From contig NC_013947.1 of assembly GCF_000024545.1 (NCBI RefSeq), positions 1,240,001 through 1,304,000 on the forward strand: DNA of 64,000 bases. The letters run 5' to 3'. Position numbers and translations under genes: made by a program. The notes beneath the pieces are model-generated. The model saw only the letters and a program-made list of their open reading frames with translations. It made no database searches and was not told the origin of the DNA. Positions 1-8,654 of the stretch are shown one piece after another. The DNA comes from Stackebrandtia nassauensis DSM 44728 (lineage in GTDB: Bacteria; Actinomycetota; Actinomycetes; Mycobacteriales; Micromonosporaceae). Numbering within the stretch: the stretch's first letter is position 1; the number at the start of each line of letters is the position of its first letter.

Positions 1-320
1 GCGCGGCCGGATCGGCGGGCGTCGCCGAGGGGATCGCCGTCGTGCTCGACGATCCCGAGGACGGCGACCGGCTGGGCGTCGGCGACATCCTGATCACCAA
101 GGTCACCAACATCGGCTGGACCCCGATCTTCCCGCGCGCCGCCGCCGTGGTCACCGACGTGGGCGCGGTGCTGTCGCACGCGGCGATCGTGGCCCGCGAA
201 CTCGGCATCCCGGCCGTCGTCGGCTGCGGCACCGCCACCACGAAGATCCACAGTGGTGACAGGGTGCGGGTGAACGGCGACACCGGAACCGTCGAGATCC
301 TGCAGCGCGCCGAAATTTAA
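1..320 (+). CDS. PEP-utilising enzyme mobile-domain protein, C-terminal fragment
   Basis: The reading frame is open from the left edge (frame starting at base 3) to a TAA at 318-320, so only the last ~105 residues are present. The fragment reads as a PEP-utilising mobile (swivelling phosphohistidine) domain: a GDILIT strand, a GWTPIF segment, then TDVGAVLSHAAIVARELGIPAV, where the SHAAIVARE histidine is the expected phosphocarrier, and a closing GDRVRVNGDTGTV hairpin. This domain closes PEP synthase, pyruvate phosphate dikinase and rifampin phosphotransferase. Without the ATP-grasp and middle domains the parent family cannot be decided. The next gene is on the same strand 113 bases away. Confidence 0.85.
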   Translation, partial: AAGSAGVAEGIAVVLDDPEDGDRLGVGDILITKVTNIGWTPIFPRAAAVVTDVGAVLSHAAIVARELGIPAVVGCGTATTKIHSGDRVRVNGDTGTVEILQRAEI

Positions 321-433
321 GGAACGAGCGGGGGCAAGAGGACCAGATACCCGATATGCTCAGGGAACCACTCGAGCCCATCGAGACGTCTATATAGCTA
401 AAGCCCTCCTGCCCCCGCCCCGAGGAGCGTCCC

Positions 434-2071
434 ATGCGACGCGCACTAGCCCTATTGGCGACCACCGCCCTTTCGGTCGCCTTCCTCAGTCTGCCCGCGG
501 CCGCCAGCGAAGTCCCCGAGGAGTTCGGCTCCGACTGGGACGATCCCCGCACCGCCGTCAAACCCGTCGACAAACCCAAGACGGAGTCCTGCGAAGTGGA
601 ACTCGTCGACCACTCATTCGACGACTCCGAGCCGGTCAAGGGCGAGTTCAAGCCCCCGACCGGTTGTGGACAGGAATGGTCGAAGATCGTGCTTCGGCTG
701 GAGGGCAAGGTGAAGGGCCGCCAGTACGACCGGCTCGGCCAGCTGACCATCGGCGGCGTGCCGGTGTTCAAGACCTCGACGCCCGAACCCTCGCCCGAGG
801 GCATCGCCTGGACCCAGGAGAAGGACCTGTCCGGCTACGCCGCACTGCTGAGCTCCGGGCACGACACCGAGATGACGCTCGGCAACGTCGTCGACGACAC
901 CTACACCGGGGTGCTGGACGTGCGGGTCAGCCTGACCTTCTACGCCACCGACGCGCAGCACCCGCGCGCCTCCGCCGCCGACACCGTGCTTCCGTTGCGC
1001 GACACCGGAACCGACGGTGCGGACCTGACCGGGAAACTGCGCACCCCCCGCAACACCGAGCGGCTGTTGGCCGACGTGTACGCCACCGGTTCCGGCGGCG
1101 GCTGCGAGGAGTTCTGGTACCTGGCCGCGCCCACCGACTCCGGCTACGACTGCGAGAGCGGCTCGGGCCCGTACCGGGAGGTGCAGGTCCTCATCGACGG
1201 CCAGCTGGCCGGAGTGGCCGCGCCCTACCCGCATGTCTACACCGGAGGGTGGTCGAACCCGTTCCTGTGGTACACGCTGCCCGCGCCGCGCACCTTCGAC
1301 CTGCGTCCCATCACCTACGACCTGACCCCGTACCTGGGCGCGCTCAACGACGGTGACAGCCACGAGATCCGCGTCCACGTCGCCGGGGTCGACCCCGACT
1401 CCAAGGGCTGGTCGACACCGGTGGCTCTGCGCGGCTGGCAGGACGAGGGCAGCCGCGTCGTCAAGGGCGGCCTGATGGACGACGACACCACCCGGCCCGT
1501 CAACGACGTCCACCGCTCCAACGACGACGGCGCCGAGTCGGTGCGCGTCGAGGCCGAGCACTCCCACACCGCCACCGGCTGGCTGGCCACCTCGCACGGC
1601 GCCGTCATGACCACGGTGAAACGCACCGTCGGCATGAGCTCCACCCATTCCTGGGGCCCCGGCCAGCACCCCGACGAACTGTCCGCGTCGCTGACCGACA
1701 CCCAGACCCGCTCGGTGCTGGCCGGCGACGGCGTCGCCAGCGAACGCACCGTCCAGCGCGAGTTCGGCCTCGACGGCCGCGTCGACGTCGACGCCGACAA
1801 CCGGCTGTCGACCAAGATCGAGATGTCCGACGCCAAGAAGGTGACCACCGCGGGCGCCAGCGGCGACCGGGAGCGCTACCGCGTCCGGGACACCTACAGC
1901 GGCGAGGCCTCCTTCTATCTGGACGTTCCCCGTGGGGACCGGCACGCCAAGGGCGTCTCGAAACACCGGTACCGGGTCTCGGGCGACGCCCCCTGCTACG
2001 ACCGCACCATCGCCACCCAGAACGGTTACGTGGTCCGCGAAACCGAGCGCTGCCGCACGGCGGTCGGCTGA
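434..2071 (+). CDS. Secreted peptide N-glycanase A-like protein (PNGase A family)
   Basis: This 545-residue protein starts with an Arg-rich, hydrophobic signal peptide (residues 1 to about 24, ending LPAAAS), so it is probably exported. Residues ~80-170 resemble the PNGase A family: GRQYDRLG, a GVPVFKTSTPEPSPEGIAWT segment, KDLSGYAALL, LGNVVDDTYTG and VSLTFY. Almond PNGase A removes N-glycans from glycopeptides, so a role in degrading external glycoproteins is inferred. The C-terminal ~200 residues are beta-rich and close with a Cys pair (APCYDR, ERCR). The start has a GAGGAG Shine-Dalgarno (SD) sequence 7 bases upstream. A 14-bp imperfect inverted repeat (328-341 with 405-418) and an AT-rich TATATAGCTAAA stretch precede it. 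Confidence 0.72.
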   Translation: MRRALALLATTALSVAFLSLPAAASEVPEEFGSDWDDPRTAVKPVDKPKTESCEVELVDHSFDDSEPVKGEFKPPTGCGQEWSKIVLRLEGKVKGRQYDRLGQLTIGGVPVFKTSTPEPSPEGIAWTQEKDLSGYAALLSSGHDTEMTLGNVVDDTYTGVLDVRVSLTFYATDAQHPRASAADTVLPLRDTGTDGADLTGKLRTPRNTERLLADVYATGSGGGCEEFWYLAAPTDSGYDCESGSGPYREVQVLIDGQLAGVAAPYPHVYTGGWSNPFLWYTLPAPRTFDLRPITYDLTPYLGALNDGDSHEIRVHVAGVDPDSKGWSTPVALRGWQDEGSRVVKGGLMDDDTTRPVNDVHRSNDDGAESVRVEAEHSHTATGWLATSHGAVMTTVKRTVGMSSTHSWGPGQHPDELSASLTDTQTRSVLAGDGVASERTVQREFGLDGRVDVDADNRLSTKIEMSDAKKVTTAGASGDRERYRVRDTYSGEASFYLDVPRGDRHAKGVSKHRYRVSGDAPCYDRTIATQNGYVVRETERCRTAVG

Positions 2072-2162
2072 GAGACCGTTCACGGCCCGGTGACCCCGGC
2101 GACGAACCGCTGCGACCCGGCGGCGATGATCGTCGGGTGACACCCGCGCCGGGGAGGACTCG

Positions 2163-3509
2163 TTGACTACCGCTGAAGAACACTCGCAGTACCTCGCGGT
2201 CTCCGCGGCCCTGGAGGCCCGCGGATTCTCGCGGATGAACTTCGACATGAACCGCATCAAGGCGCTGCTGGAAGTGATGGGCGACCCGCAGAAGTCGTTT
2301 CGCGCCATCCACATCACCGGCACCAACGGCAAGACCTCCACGGCCCGCATCGTCGAGTCGCTGCTGCGGGCCCACGGCCTGCGCACCGGGCGCTACACCA
2401 GCCCGCACCTGGACTCGGTGCGTGAACGCATCAGCGTCGACGGGGAACCGGTGTCGGAGGAGCGGTTCACCGCGCTGTACCGGGAACTGGCGCCGCTGGC
2501 CGAACTCGTCGACGCGCGCTTCGACGAGTCGATGACGTACTTCGAGATGACCACGGCGCTGGCCTTCGCCGCGTTCGCCGACGCTCCCGTGGACGTCGCG
2601 GTGGTCGAGGTGGGCCTGGGCGGCGAGGAGGACGCCACCAACGTCCTGGGTGCCGAGGTCGCGGTGGTGACGCCGATCGGCGTCGACCACACCCGCTGGC
2701 TGGGGGAGACGCTCACCGACATCGCCACCGCCAAGGCCGGGATCATCCACCCCGGTTCGAACCTGGTGACCGCGACGCAGGAACCCGAGGCCATGATCCC
2801 GCTGGTGGAGCGCTGCCACGCGGTCAAGGCCGGGCTGATCGCGCAGGGCCGCTCCTTCGACGTCGCCGACCGCAAGGTCGCCCTCGGCGGTCAGCAGCTG
2901 GCGCTCCAGGGCCCGTCGGGTTCGGTGTACGACGGGGTGTTCCTGCCGCTGCACGGCAAACACCAGGCGCAGAACGCCGCCGTGGCGCTGGCCGCCACCG
3001 AGGTGCTGCTGGGTGCCGGGACCCCCAAGACCCTGGACGGCGAGGTCGTCGCCGAAGGGCTGGCCGAGGTCACCTCGCCGGGACGGCTGGAGCGGGTCCG
3101 CACCGCGCCGGTGGTGCTTTTGGACGGTGCCCACAACCCGGCCGGGATGGCCGCCACCGTCGCCGCCGTCGAGGAGGAGTTCTCGCTGCGGCGGCTGATC
3201 GTGGTGCTGGGCGTGTTCGGCGACAAGAACGCGGTGGAGATGCTGCGGCTGCTGCAACCGGTCTGCGACCACCTGGTGGTGACCCAGTCGACCTCCGAGC
3301 GCGCCAAACCGGTCGCCGCGCTGGCCCGCGAGGCCGCCGAGGTCTTCGACGACGAGCAGATCACCGTGATGCCCTACCTGCCCGACGCGATCGAGTCGGC
3401 GGTGACGCTGGCCGAGGAGGGCGAGGCCGCCTACGGCGGCGCCGGTGTGCTCATCACCGGCTCGGTGCACATGGTCGGCGACGCCCGCAAACTGCTGGTG
3501 AGGACATGA
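2163..3509 (+). CDS. folC: Folylpolyglutamate synthase / dihydrofolate synthase FolC
   Basis: This 448-residue Mur-ligase-family enzyme adds glutamate to dihydropteroate and/or tetrahydrofolates. The ATP-binding loop ITGTNGKTST is at residues 51-60. It is followed by the family segments TSPHLDSVRERI, EVGLGGEEDATN and LDGAHNPAG. The TTG start (2163) is chosen because GGGGAGGA lies 5 bases upstream and the following residues match the family N-terminus. The stop overlaps the next start as ATGA, so translation of the DUF4233 gene is probably coupled. Length is normal for the family. Confidence 0.95.
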   Translation: MTTAEEHSQYLAVSAALEARGFSRMNFDMNRIKALLEVMGDPQKSFRAIHITGTNGKTSTARIVESLLRAHGLRTGRYTSPHLDSVRERISVDGEPVSEERFTALYRELAPLAELVDARFDESMTYFEMTTALAFAAFADAPVDVAVVEVGLGGEEDATNVLGAEVAVVTPIGVDHTRWLGETLTDIATAKAGIIHPGSNLVTATQEPEAMIPLVERCHAVKAGLIAQGRSFDVADRKVALGGQQLALQGPSGSVYDGVFLPLHGKHQAQNAAVALAATEVLLGAGTPKTLDGEVVAEGLAEVTSPGRLERVRTAPVVLLDGAHNPAGMAATVAAVEEEFSLRRLIVVLGVFGDKNAVEMLRLLQPVCDHLVVTQSTSERAKPVAALAREAAEVFDDEQITVMPYLPDAIESAVTLAEEGEAAYGGAGVLITGSVHMVGDARKLLVRT

Positions 3510-3904
3510 TGGACGATCACAAGGTCGAGGCCGAGCCGGACGACTCCCAACGTTCGGGACTGCGCGATCCGTTGCGGGCCATCGCCGGTCTGGGCGCGAT
3601 CGTCCTGATCCTGGAAGCCCTGGTGCTGCTGCTGACCATTGTGCCCATGCGGATGATGCGCGTCGACAACCTGAGCTGGGCCATCACCGTGATCCTGGTG
3701 CTGACGGTGGCGTGCGTGGTGTGCGCGGCGCGGGCCCGCAAGGCCTGGGCCTGGCACGGCGGCACTGTGATCCAGGCGGCACTGCTGGTATGCGGGCCGG
3801 TCTTCCATTGGTCGCTCGCCGGGGTGGGTCTCATCTTCGGAATCACTTGGTGGTTCGCCTTGTCCGTTCGTACCAAGCTTTCCCGGCCCCCTGTACGCGG
3901 CTGA
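3506..3904 (+). CDS. DUF4233 small membrane protein
   Basis: The 132-residue product has a charged N-terminus (about 25 residues) and four hydrophobic segments (about 27-47, 56-74, 83-97 and 100-118), the layout of the actinobacterial DUF4233 proteins that sit directly after folC. It overlaps folC by four bases (ATGA). Its biochemical role is not known; the fixed pairing with folC suggests a link to folate or membrane metabolism but this is only an inference. In many actinobacteria ndk follows; here it does not, and a 241-base gap leads to a methyltransferase gene. Confidence 0.8.
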   Translation: MMDDHKVEAEPDDSQRSGLRDPLRAIAGLGAIVLILEALVLLLTIVPMRMMRVDNLSWAITVILVLTVACVVCAARARKAWAWHGGTVIQAALLVCGPVFHWSLAGVGLIFGITWWFALSVRTKLSRPPVRG

Positions 3905-4145
3905 GGTCCACACGGTACTGTTGATGGTTCGACGAGACCCGTCGGCGACCGCTGGAATCTTGTAGTAAAAAATGAGACTTTGTCCTATTCCTGATAGCCG
4001 TCAGAAGTTCACGCCGATTGAATGGCAGGGACACCAAGCCGTATCGTCGTGGCTATCTGGTTCGTTCACCACGTTGACGGGCTGAAGCGGCAGCGGTCGG
4101 CCCCACGTCTGACCACGGACCAACCGCCGACCTTGGAGCGAAGAT

Positions 4146-4964
4146 ATGTCGGGTTCTACATCTCAACGGGCCCTGAATGACGCGTACGAGTGGGACCGGT
4201 TCAACCCGGAGTCGTACCAGCAGCACAACTACCGGGATCTGCGCAGTGACGACCGCGAGATCCTCGAGATCATCAGGGACCACTTCACCGCGACCGCACC
4301 GGACGCACCGGTCACCGGAATCGACGTGGGCGCCGGGCCGAACCTGTACCCGACCCTGTCCATGCTGCCGTTCTGCGACGACATCGAGCTCTACGAATAC
4401 TCGAACTCCAATGTGGAGTGGTTGCGGGAGCAGATCAAGGCGTACGACCACTCCTGGGACAAGTTCTGGGGGGTGCTGGAGCAGAGCCCCGAGTACTCGA
4501 AGATCACCGACCCCCGGCAGCGGCTGGCGTCGATCGCGCGGGTGACGCAGGGCAGCATCTTCGACCTGCCGCGACGCCGCTGGGGCATGGGGACCATGTT
4601 CTTCGTCGCCGAGTCGCTGACCCAGGACATGGACGAGTTCCGACTCGCGGTCGCGAAGTTCGCCGGTGCCCTGCTGCCAGGGGCTCCGTTCGCGGCGGCC
4701 TTCATGAAGGAGTCACACGGGTACCGTGTGGACGACACGGCCTTTCCGGCGGTTGCGATCAACAGTTCGCATGTGGCACAGTGTTTCCAGGGCATCACTT
4801 CCGAGGTGCTGACCACTGAGGTTACTTTCGAACATCCGCTGCGGGACGGCTATGACGGCATGATCGTCGCAACCGGACTGATCTCGGCGGCGAGTGATTT
4901 ATGGCGGGACGATGAAGATTCAGCCCAGACAGCAACTGCTCGATGTTTGGCGCGCTCTCGTTAA
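4146..4964 (+). CDS. SCO2525-family SAM-dependent methyltransferase (NNMT/PNMT/TEMT-like)
   Basis: This 272-residue class I methyltransferase has an N-terminal YEWDRFNPESYQQHNYR cap like the NNMT/PNMT/TEMT group. The SAM-binding motif I is GIDVGAGPN (residues 58-66), followed by ELYEYSNSN (81-89), where the acidic residue would contact the SAM ribose. The substrate is unknown. It is the first gene of a four-gene unit whose order (methyltransferase, ~600-residue protein, variant P-loop protein, ~330-residue protein) matches the conserved SCO2525-SCO2522 set of Streptomyces; the family assignment rests on my recognition of sequence and order. GGAG lies 7 bases before the ATG. Its 3' end overlaps the next gene by 53 bases. 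Confidence 0.78.
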   Translation: MSGSTSQRALNDAYEWDRFNPESYQQHNYRDLRSDDREILEIIRDHFTATAPDAPVTGIDVGAGPNLYPTLSMLPFCDDIELYEYSNSNVEWLREQIKAYDHSWDKFWGVLEQSPEYSKITDPRQRLASIARVTQGSIFDLPRRRWGMGTMFFVAESLTQDMDEFRLAVAKFAGALLPGAPFAAAFMKESHGYRVDDTAFPAVAINSSHVAQCFQGITSEVLTTEVTFEHPLRDGYDGMIVATGLISAASDLWRDDEDSAQTATARCLARSR

Positions 4965-6741
4965 CAACTCCTTCAGAGACGGGGAATGGCACTGGGCCGG
5001 CGGGAAGGAACCCGACTCGGTCATCAACGCGCAGCAGATGCTGTGCCTCATGTCCCCGGTCATGGAGATCAACACGCTGCGCTTCAGCCGTCCCAACGAG
5101 ACCTACGACGACGTGGCCCAGTCGCTGCGCGGGCTCGGCGACGCGGTCGAGGCGCCCCGGACGCTGATCCAGATCCTGACCGAGTACTACGAGATGCACC
5201 AGGTCGACGGGATCCCGCTGTTCAACGGCGCCAACCACTTCACCCGCTACGAGGGGGACAAACCGCCGGAGGACGCGCGTCGGCTCGACATCGTGGAGGG
5301 CTTCGCGCTGTCGGTCACGCTGTCCCTGTCGGTCATCGACTTCGCCCGGTCGTTCCGGGTGATGCTCACCCGCGAGTCGCTCATCGACGACGCGACCAAC
5401 CTGGAACGACTGGCCAGCCAGCGGCTGACGGCCGCCATGACCGGACTGCTGCGCAGCTTCACGGTCAACACCTTTGACTACGACTCGCTGCCCGGCGAGA
5501 TCATGCTGGCCACCGCCAACCAGACCTCCGAATCGCCCGGCAAGGCGCTGGACCGGCTGCGCGCCGACCTCCAGGACGTCACCGCCGGTCTGCGCGACCT
5601 GCGACTGGGATCCGGTGACCCGGGCGAGTTGTCGGCGTCGACCCGGCTCTACGAGGTCGGCTGGTCCTGGGGCGTCATCAAGGGCGCGCCGAAGATCGAG
5701 TTCCTGCCCAATCCCGAGACACAGCGCGACGGCGTCGCCCTGGACGCGCCCTACCTGTACTTCACGGTCGTCGCCCTGGACGCGGTCTCGGACCTGTTCA
5801 GCGAGCGCACCCGGCTGCTGGCCCTTTTGGACGAAGAGCAACAGCGGCTGGCGCAGGCGATCCAGCTGCGCTACGACCTGACCCAGCGGTACTGGTCCAT
5901 TCTGGCCACGTTCAGCCAGGGCCGGTGGCCGCTGGAGGACCTGCCCTGGCGCACCACCGACGGCGAGGCCGAGGACTACTTCAGTCTCCTGATCACCTCG
6001 ATCTCGATCCGCGAGTTCGACGCCCGCAACGTGCCCGACCGGGACGTGTGGCGCCTGGGCGAGGTCCTGCGGGAACTGTCCAACCGGGGCCGGATCACCC
6101 GGCGTCCGCTGCGCGAGGACCCGGCGATCCCGATGCACGCGGTCGGCATGGACACCGAACTGTCGGGCATCGAGTCCACCGGTTCGGATCTGCTGGGCTG
6201 GAAGATGCTGGACTACGCGGCGCTGGTGTTCAAGCGCATCGTCGGTCTGACCCGGCTGCTGGAGGACAACCAGCTGCGGGCCCGGATGTCCAGTCTCATC
6301 GACGACGTCTGGGAGCACATCCGGGGACGGCAGAGCGAGGAACCGGCGGCTCGGGGGCTGTGGGACGCGCCGTCCAATGTGTTCGACGGCGTCAAGGACC
6401 GGCCGGACCCGACCTGGCAGATCACCCTGCGTGTGGTGGAGGGACTGGTCTACGCCTCCGACCTGGCCTCGGCCGAGCCACTGCGCAGCGAGCGGCTGAT
6501 CAGTTTCGCCGACGAGCTGCTGTCCGAGGCGAAACAGCTGTACGACAAGGAGTTGCAGCGCGGCGGTGTCCGGATGGCGAAGCCGATCCAGGAGGCACTG
6601 CGCGAGGCCGACGCCCGCCTGGTGCGGGCCCAGCGGATCATCGAGTCGCGGCCGGGAAGTTCGGTGGCGATCCTGCTGGAGACGCTGCGGGACCTGGACA
6701 AACTGGACGCGGCCCGACGCGGCAGTGACTGGAGCGACTGA
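4912..6741 (+). CDS. SCO2524-family protein, function unknown
   Basis: The product is 609 residues, largely alpha-helical by composition, with no signal peptide, no membrane segment and no recognisable catalytic motif. I chose the ATG at 4912 (MKIQPRQQLLDVWRAL); an in-frame start at 4894 would add six residues and lacks a better SD. The start lies inside the methyltransferase gene (53-base overlap), suggesting translational coupling. Residues 1-60 and the long helical stretches resemble the SCO2524 family, always found with the variant P-loop gene that follows two bases downstream. Being a scaffold or adaptor for that ATPase is possible but unproven. Confidence 0.72.
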   Translation: MKIQPRQQLLDVWRALVNNSFRDGEWHWAGGKEPDSVINAQQMLCLMSPVMEINTLRFSRPNETYDDVAQSLRGLGDAVEAPRTLIQILTEYYEMHQVDGIPLFNGANHFTRYEGDKPPEDARRLDIVEGFALSVTLSLSVIDFARSFRVMLTRESLIDDATNLERLASQRLTAAMTGLLRSFTVNTFDYDSLPGEIMLATANQTSESPGKALDRLRADLQDVTAGLRDLRLGSGDPGELSASTRLYEVGWSWGVIKGAPKIEFLPNPETQRDGVALDAPYLYFTVVALDAVSDLFSERTRLLALLDEEQQRLAQAIQLRYDLTQRYWSILATFSQGRWPLEDLPWRTTDGEAEDYFSLLITSISIREFDARNVPDRDVWRLGEVLRELSNRGRITRRPLREDPAIPMHAVGMDTELSGIESTGSDLLGWKMLDYAALVFKRIVGLTRLLEDNQLRARMSSLIDDVWEHIRGRQSEEPAARGLWDAPSNVFDGVKDRPDPTWQITLRVVEGLVYASDLASAEPLRSERLISFADELLSEAKQLYDKELQRGGVRMAKPIQEALREADARLVRAQRIIESRPGSSVAILLETLRDLDKLDAARRGSDWSD

Positions 6742-6743
6742 CG

Positions 6744-7661
6744 ATGCTGGTATTCGCCACCTCCGACAAGGGCGGTACCGGCCGCTCGGTGACCAGCTGC
6801 AACCTGGCCTATCGCAGCGCGCTGCGCGGCAAGAACGTCTGCTATGTGGACTATGACTTCGGTTCGCCGACGGCCGGGGCGGTCTTCGGCATCGAGGTCG
6901 TCGCGCGCGGTACCGACGCCGGTGGTCTGCACGAATACCTGCTGGGGCACACCCCCGACCCGCATCGCGTCAACGTGTGGGACAAGTCCGAACGCAACAG
7001 CATCCGCCGTCGCCCCGACACCTCCGGCGACCTGGTGCTGATGCCCGGCGACCGGGGTGGCGGCGAGTTCGCCTCCTCGCCGGAGATCGTGGAGCGTTGC
7101 ACCGATCTGTTCCTGCGCCTGGAGGAGCAGTTCGACATCTCCATCGTGGACCTGTCCGCCGGACGGTCCTACGCCGCCGAGATCGTGCTGGGCGCGCTGG
7201 CCGCCCCCGACATGGAGGGCGTGGTGGCCCGCTGGCTGATCCACCACCGATGGACCCGGCAGCACATCCTGGCCGCCGCCGGACTGCTGGACGGCGAACG
7301 CGGCATCCTGGACATCGGTGTCCAGTTGGGACACGACAAGCGGAGGCTGCGGGAGTCGGTGCGCTACGTGCGCACCGCCGTCGTCGACCCGGACGCCGAC
7401 GACCTGGCCGGGCTGCGGGCCCCGCAGGTGGCCTGGCTGCACGACTGCAACGACAGCCTCAACAAGCTCGCCAGCCGGGAGGCCATCGGGCGCGCCAACA
7501 CCCTCGGCGACGTGCCACTGGACCCGGTACTGCAGTGGCGCGAGCAGATCCTCACCGAGTCCGACACCCACACCCGCGAGATCGCCAACGTCGCGACGGT
7601 GCGGGCCTTCGAGGACCTCGCCGACCGGCTCACCGACGACGTCGCCTGGGAGGCGCTGTGA
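6744..7661 (+). CDS. SCO2523-family variant P-loop (ParA/MinD-like) protein
   Basis: This 305-residue protein has the fold signature of the ParA/MinD SIMIBI group: an N-terminal strand MLVFATS, then DKGGTGRS (residues 8-15), a switch-like VDYDFGSP (35-42), and a Walker B-like ISIVDLSAG near residue 135. The deviant Walker A is itself altered: the family consensus KGGxGK(T/S) has its nucleotide-contacting Lys replaced by Arg14. It may bind nucleotide without normal hydrolysis. It sits 2 bases after the SCO2524-like gene and overlaps the next start as GTGA, so the four genes form one operon. No cellular role is established. Confidence 0.8.
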   Translation: MLVFATSDKGGTGRSVTSCNLAYRSALRGKNVCYVDYDFGSPTAGAVFGIEVVARGTDAGGLHEYLLGHTPDPHRVNVWDKSERNSIRRRPDTSGDLVLMPGDRGGGEFASSPEIVERCTDLFLRLEEQFDISIVDLSAGRSYAAEIVLGALAAPDMEGVVARWLIHHRWTRQHILAAAGLLDGERGILDIGVQLGHDKRRLRESVRYVRTAVVDPDADDLAGLRAPQVAWLHDCNDSLNKLASREAIGRANTLGDVPLDPVLQWREQILTESDTHTREIANVATVRAFEDLADRLTDDVAWEAL

Positions 7662-8641
7662 CCGGCGAGGAGCCGGACCACGCGGAGGCCGAGTTCCTGG
7701 AGGAGACCGCGGCGTCGCGTGTCGAGTCGGTGCCGTTGTCGCACCTGTCGATCGAACTGGGTCACCTGTACAGCGAGGACTACGAGGCCGACGACGACTC
7801 CCTGGTGGAGTTCTTCCGCCAGATCGGCGGCTGGGTGCGCGCGGCCGAGACCCGCGCCGCCGAGTTCACCGGCACCCGGCCCCGCGTCAGCACCTGCTTC
7901 ATGGTCGACGACTACTTCGGACACTTCGGCGGGCCGCGCGAGGTGGTGCCGCGCATCGAGAAGCTGGCACACCGTGCCGGGGTGCGCATCGACTACCTGG
8001 CCCGCGAGTCGGCCTGCGCCGCCCACGGCGAGGTGCGACCGGCCCGGCTGGTGGAGGCCCGCATCGTCGCCGAACCCATCCCCGGCGACAACGGCAACCG
8101 GCCCCCGACCTCGGTCAGCGGCTGGCTGTCCAACGGCGAACGCTCCGGCGAACGCCACACCCCCGGCACCGGTTACGCCATGGGCCACCGCACCGACTGG
8201 CAGCCGCCCAAGGAGACCGCGGCCAACCGGCACTCGGTGTTCGTCGACGTGGAACTGTGGAGCGAGGAGGCCGACGAACGGGTCTGGTCCTGCGCCTACC
8301 TGGCCTCGGTCTGGCAGCTGCTGCGGCTGGGACTGTTGCGCGACAACGGCGACGCCGTCGGTGTCCCGGCCGCCCGCCCCGAGGCGCTGCCCTCGTCCTG
8401 GGACGAGATGCCCGCGGTGACCCGGCTGGAGGAGGGCGCCGACCCCTTCAACGCCTACCGGACACTATCTATCATGGACAGCCGGTTCCTGCGGGTCGAG
8501 GACGCCGTGCGGGTGATCCTGAACCAGATCGCGGTGGAGTCCGAGGTCGACGCCGAGGTGCTGCGGCGCGCGAAGGCCGAACGGATGCGGCTGCCCTCCG
8601 AGCCGGTCGACCGGCTCGAGTACGTCTTCACCGGCCGCTGA
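7658..8641 (+). CDS. SCO2522-family protein, function unknown
   Basis: The 327-residue product begins at a GTG that overlaps the preceding stop (GTGA), with GGGAGG about 4 bases upstream. It has an acidic N-terminus, a conserved-looking TCFMVDDYFGHFG block (residues ~79-91) and a C-terminal TLSIMDSRFLRVEDAVRVILNQIA stretch. There is no transmembrane segment or known catalytic motif. The DDY acidic cluster could be a metal or nucleic-acid site, but that is speculation. Its place at the end of the methyltransferase / variant P-loop operon is the main evidence for its identity. A convergent sugar kinase gene ends 13 bases downstream. Confidence 0.72.
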   Translation: MTGEEPDHAEAEFLEETAASRVESVPLSHLSIELGHLYSEDYEADDDSLVEFFRQIGGWVRAAETRAAEFTGTRPRVSTCFMVDDYFGHFGGPREVVPRIEKLAHRAGVRIDYLARESACAAHGEVRPARLVEARIVAEPIPGDNGNRPPTSVSGWLSNGERSGERHTPGTGYAMGHRTDWQPPKETAANRHSVFVDVELWSEEADERVWSCAYLASVWQLLRLGLLRDNGDAVGVPAARPEALPSSWDEMPAVTRLEEGADPFNAYRTLSIMDSRFLRVEDAVRVILNQIAVESEVDAEVLRRAKAERMRLPSEPVDRLEYVFTGR

Positions 8642-8654
8642 GATCGCCAGAGCC

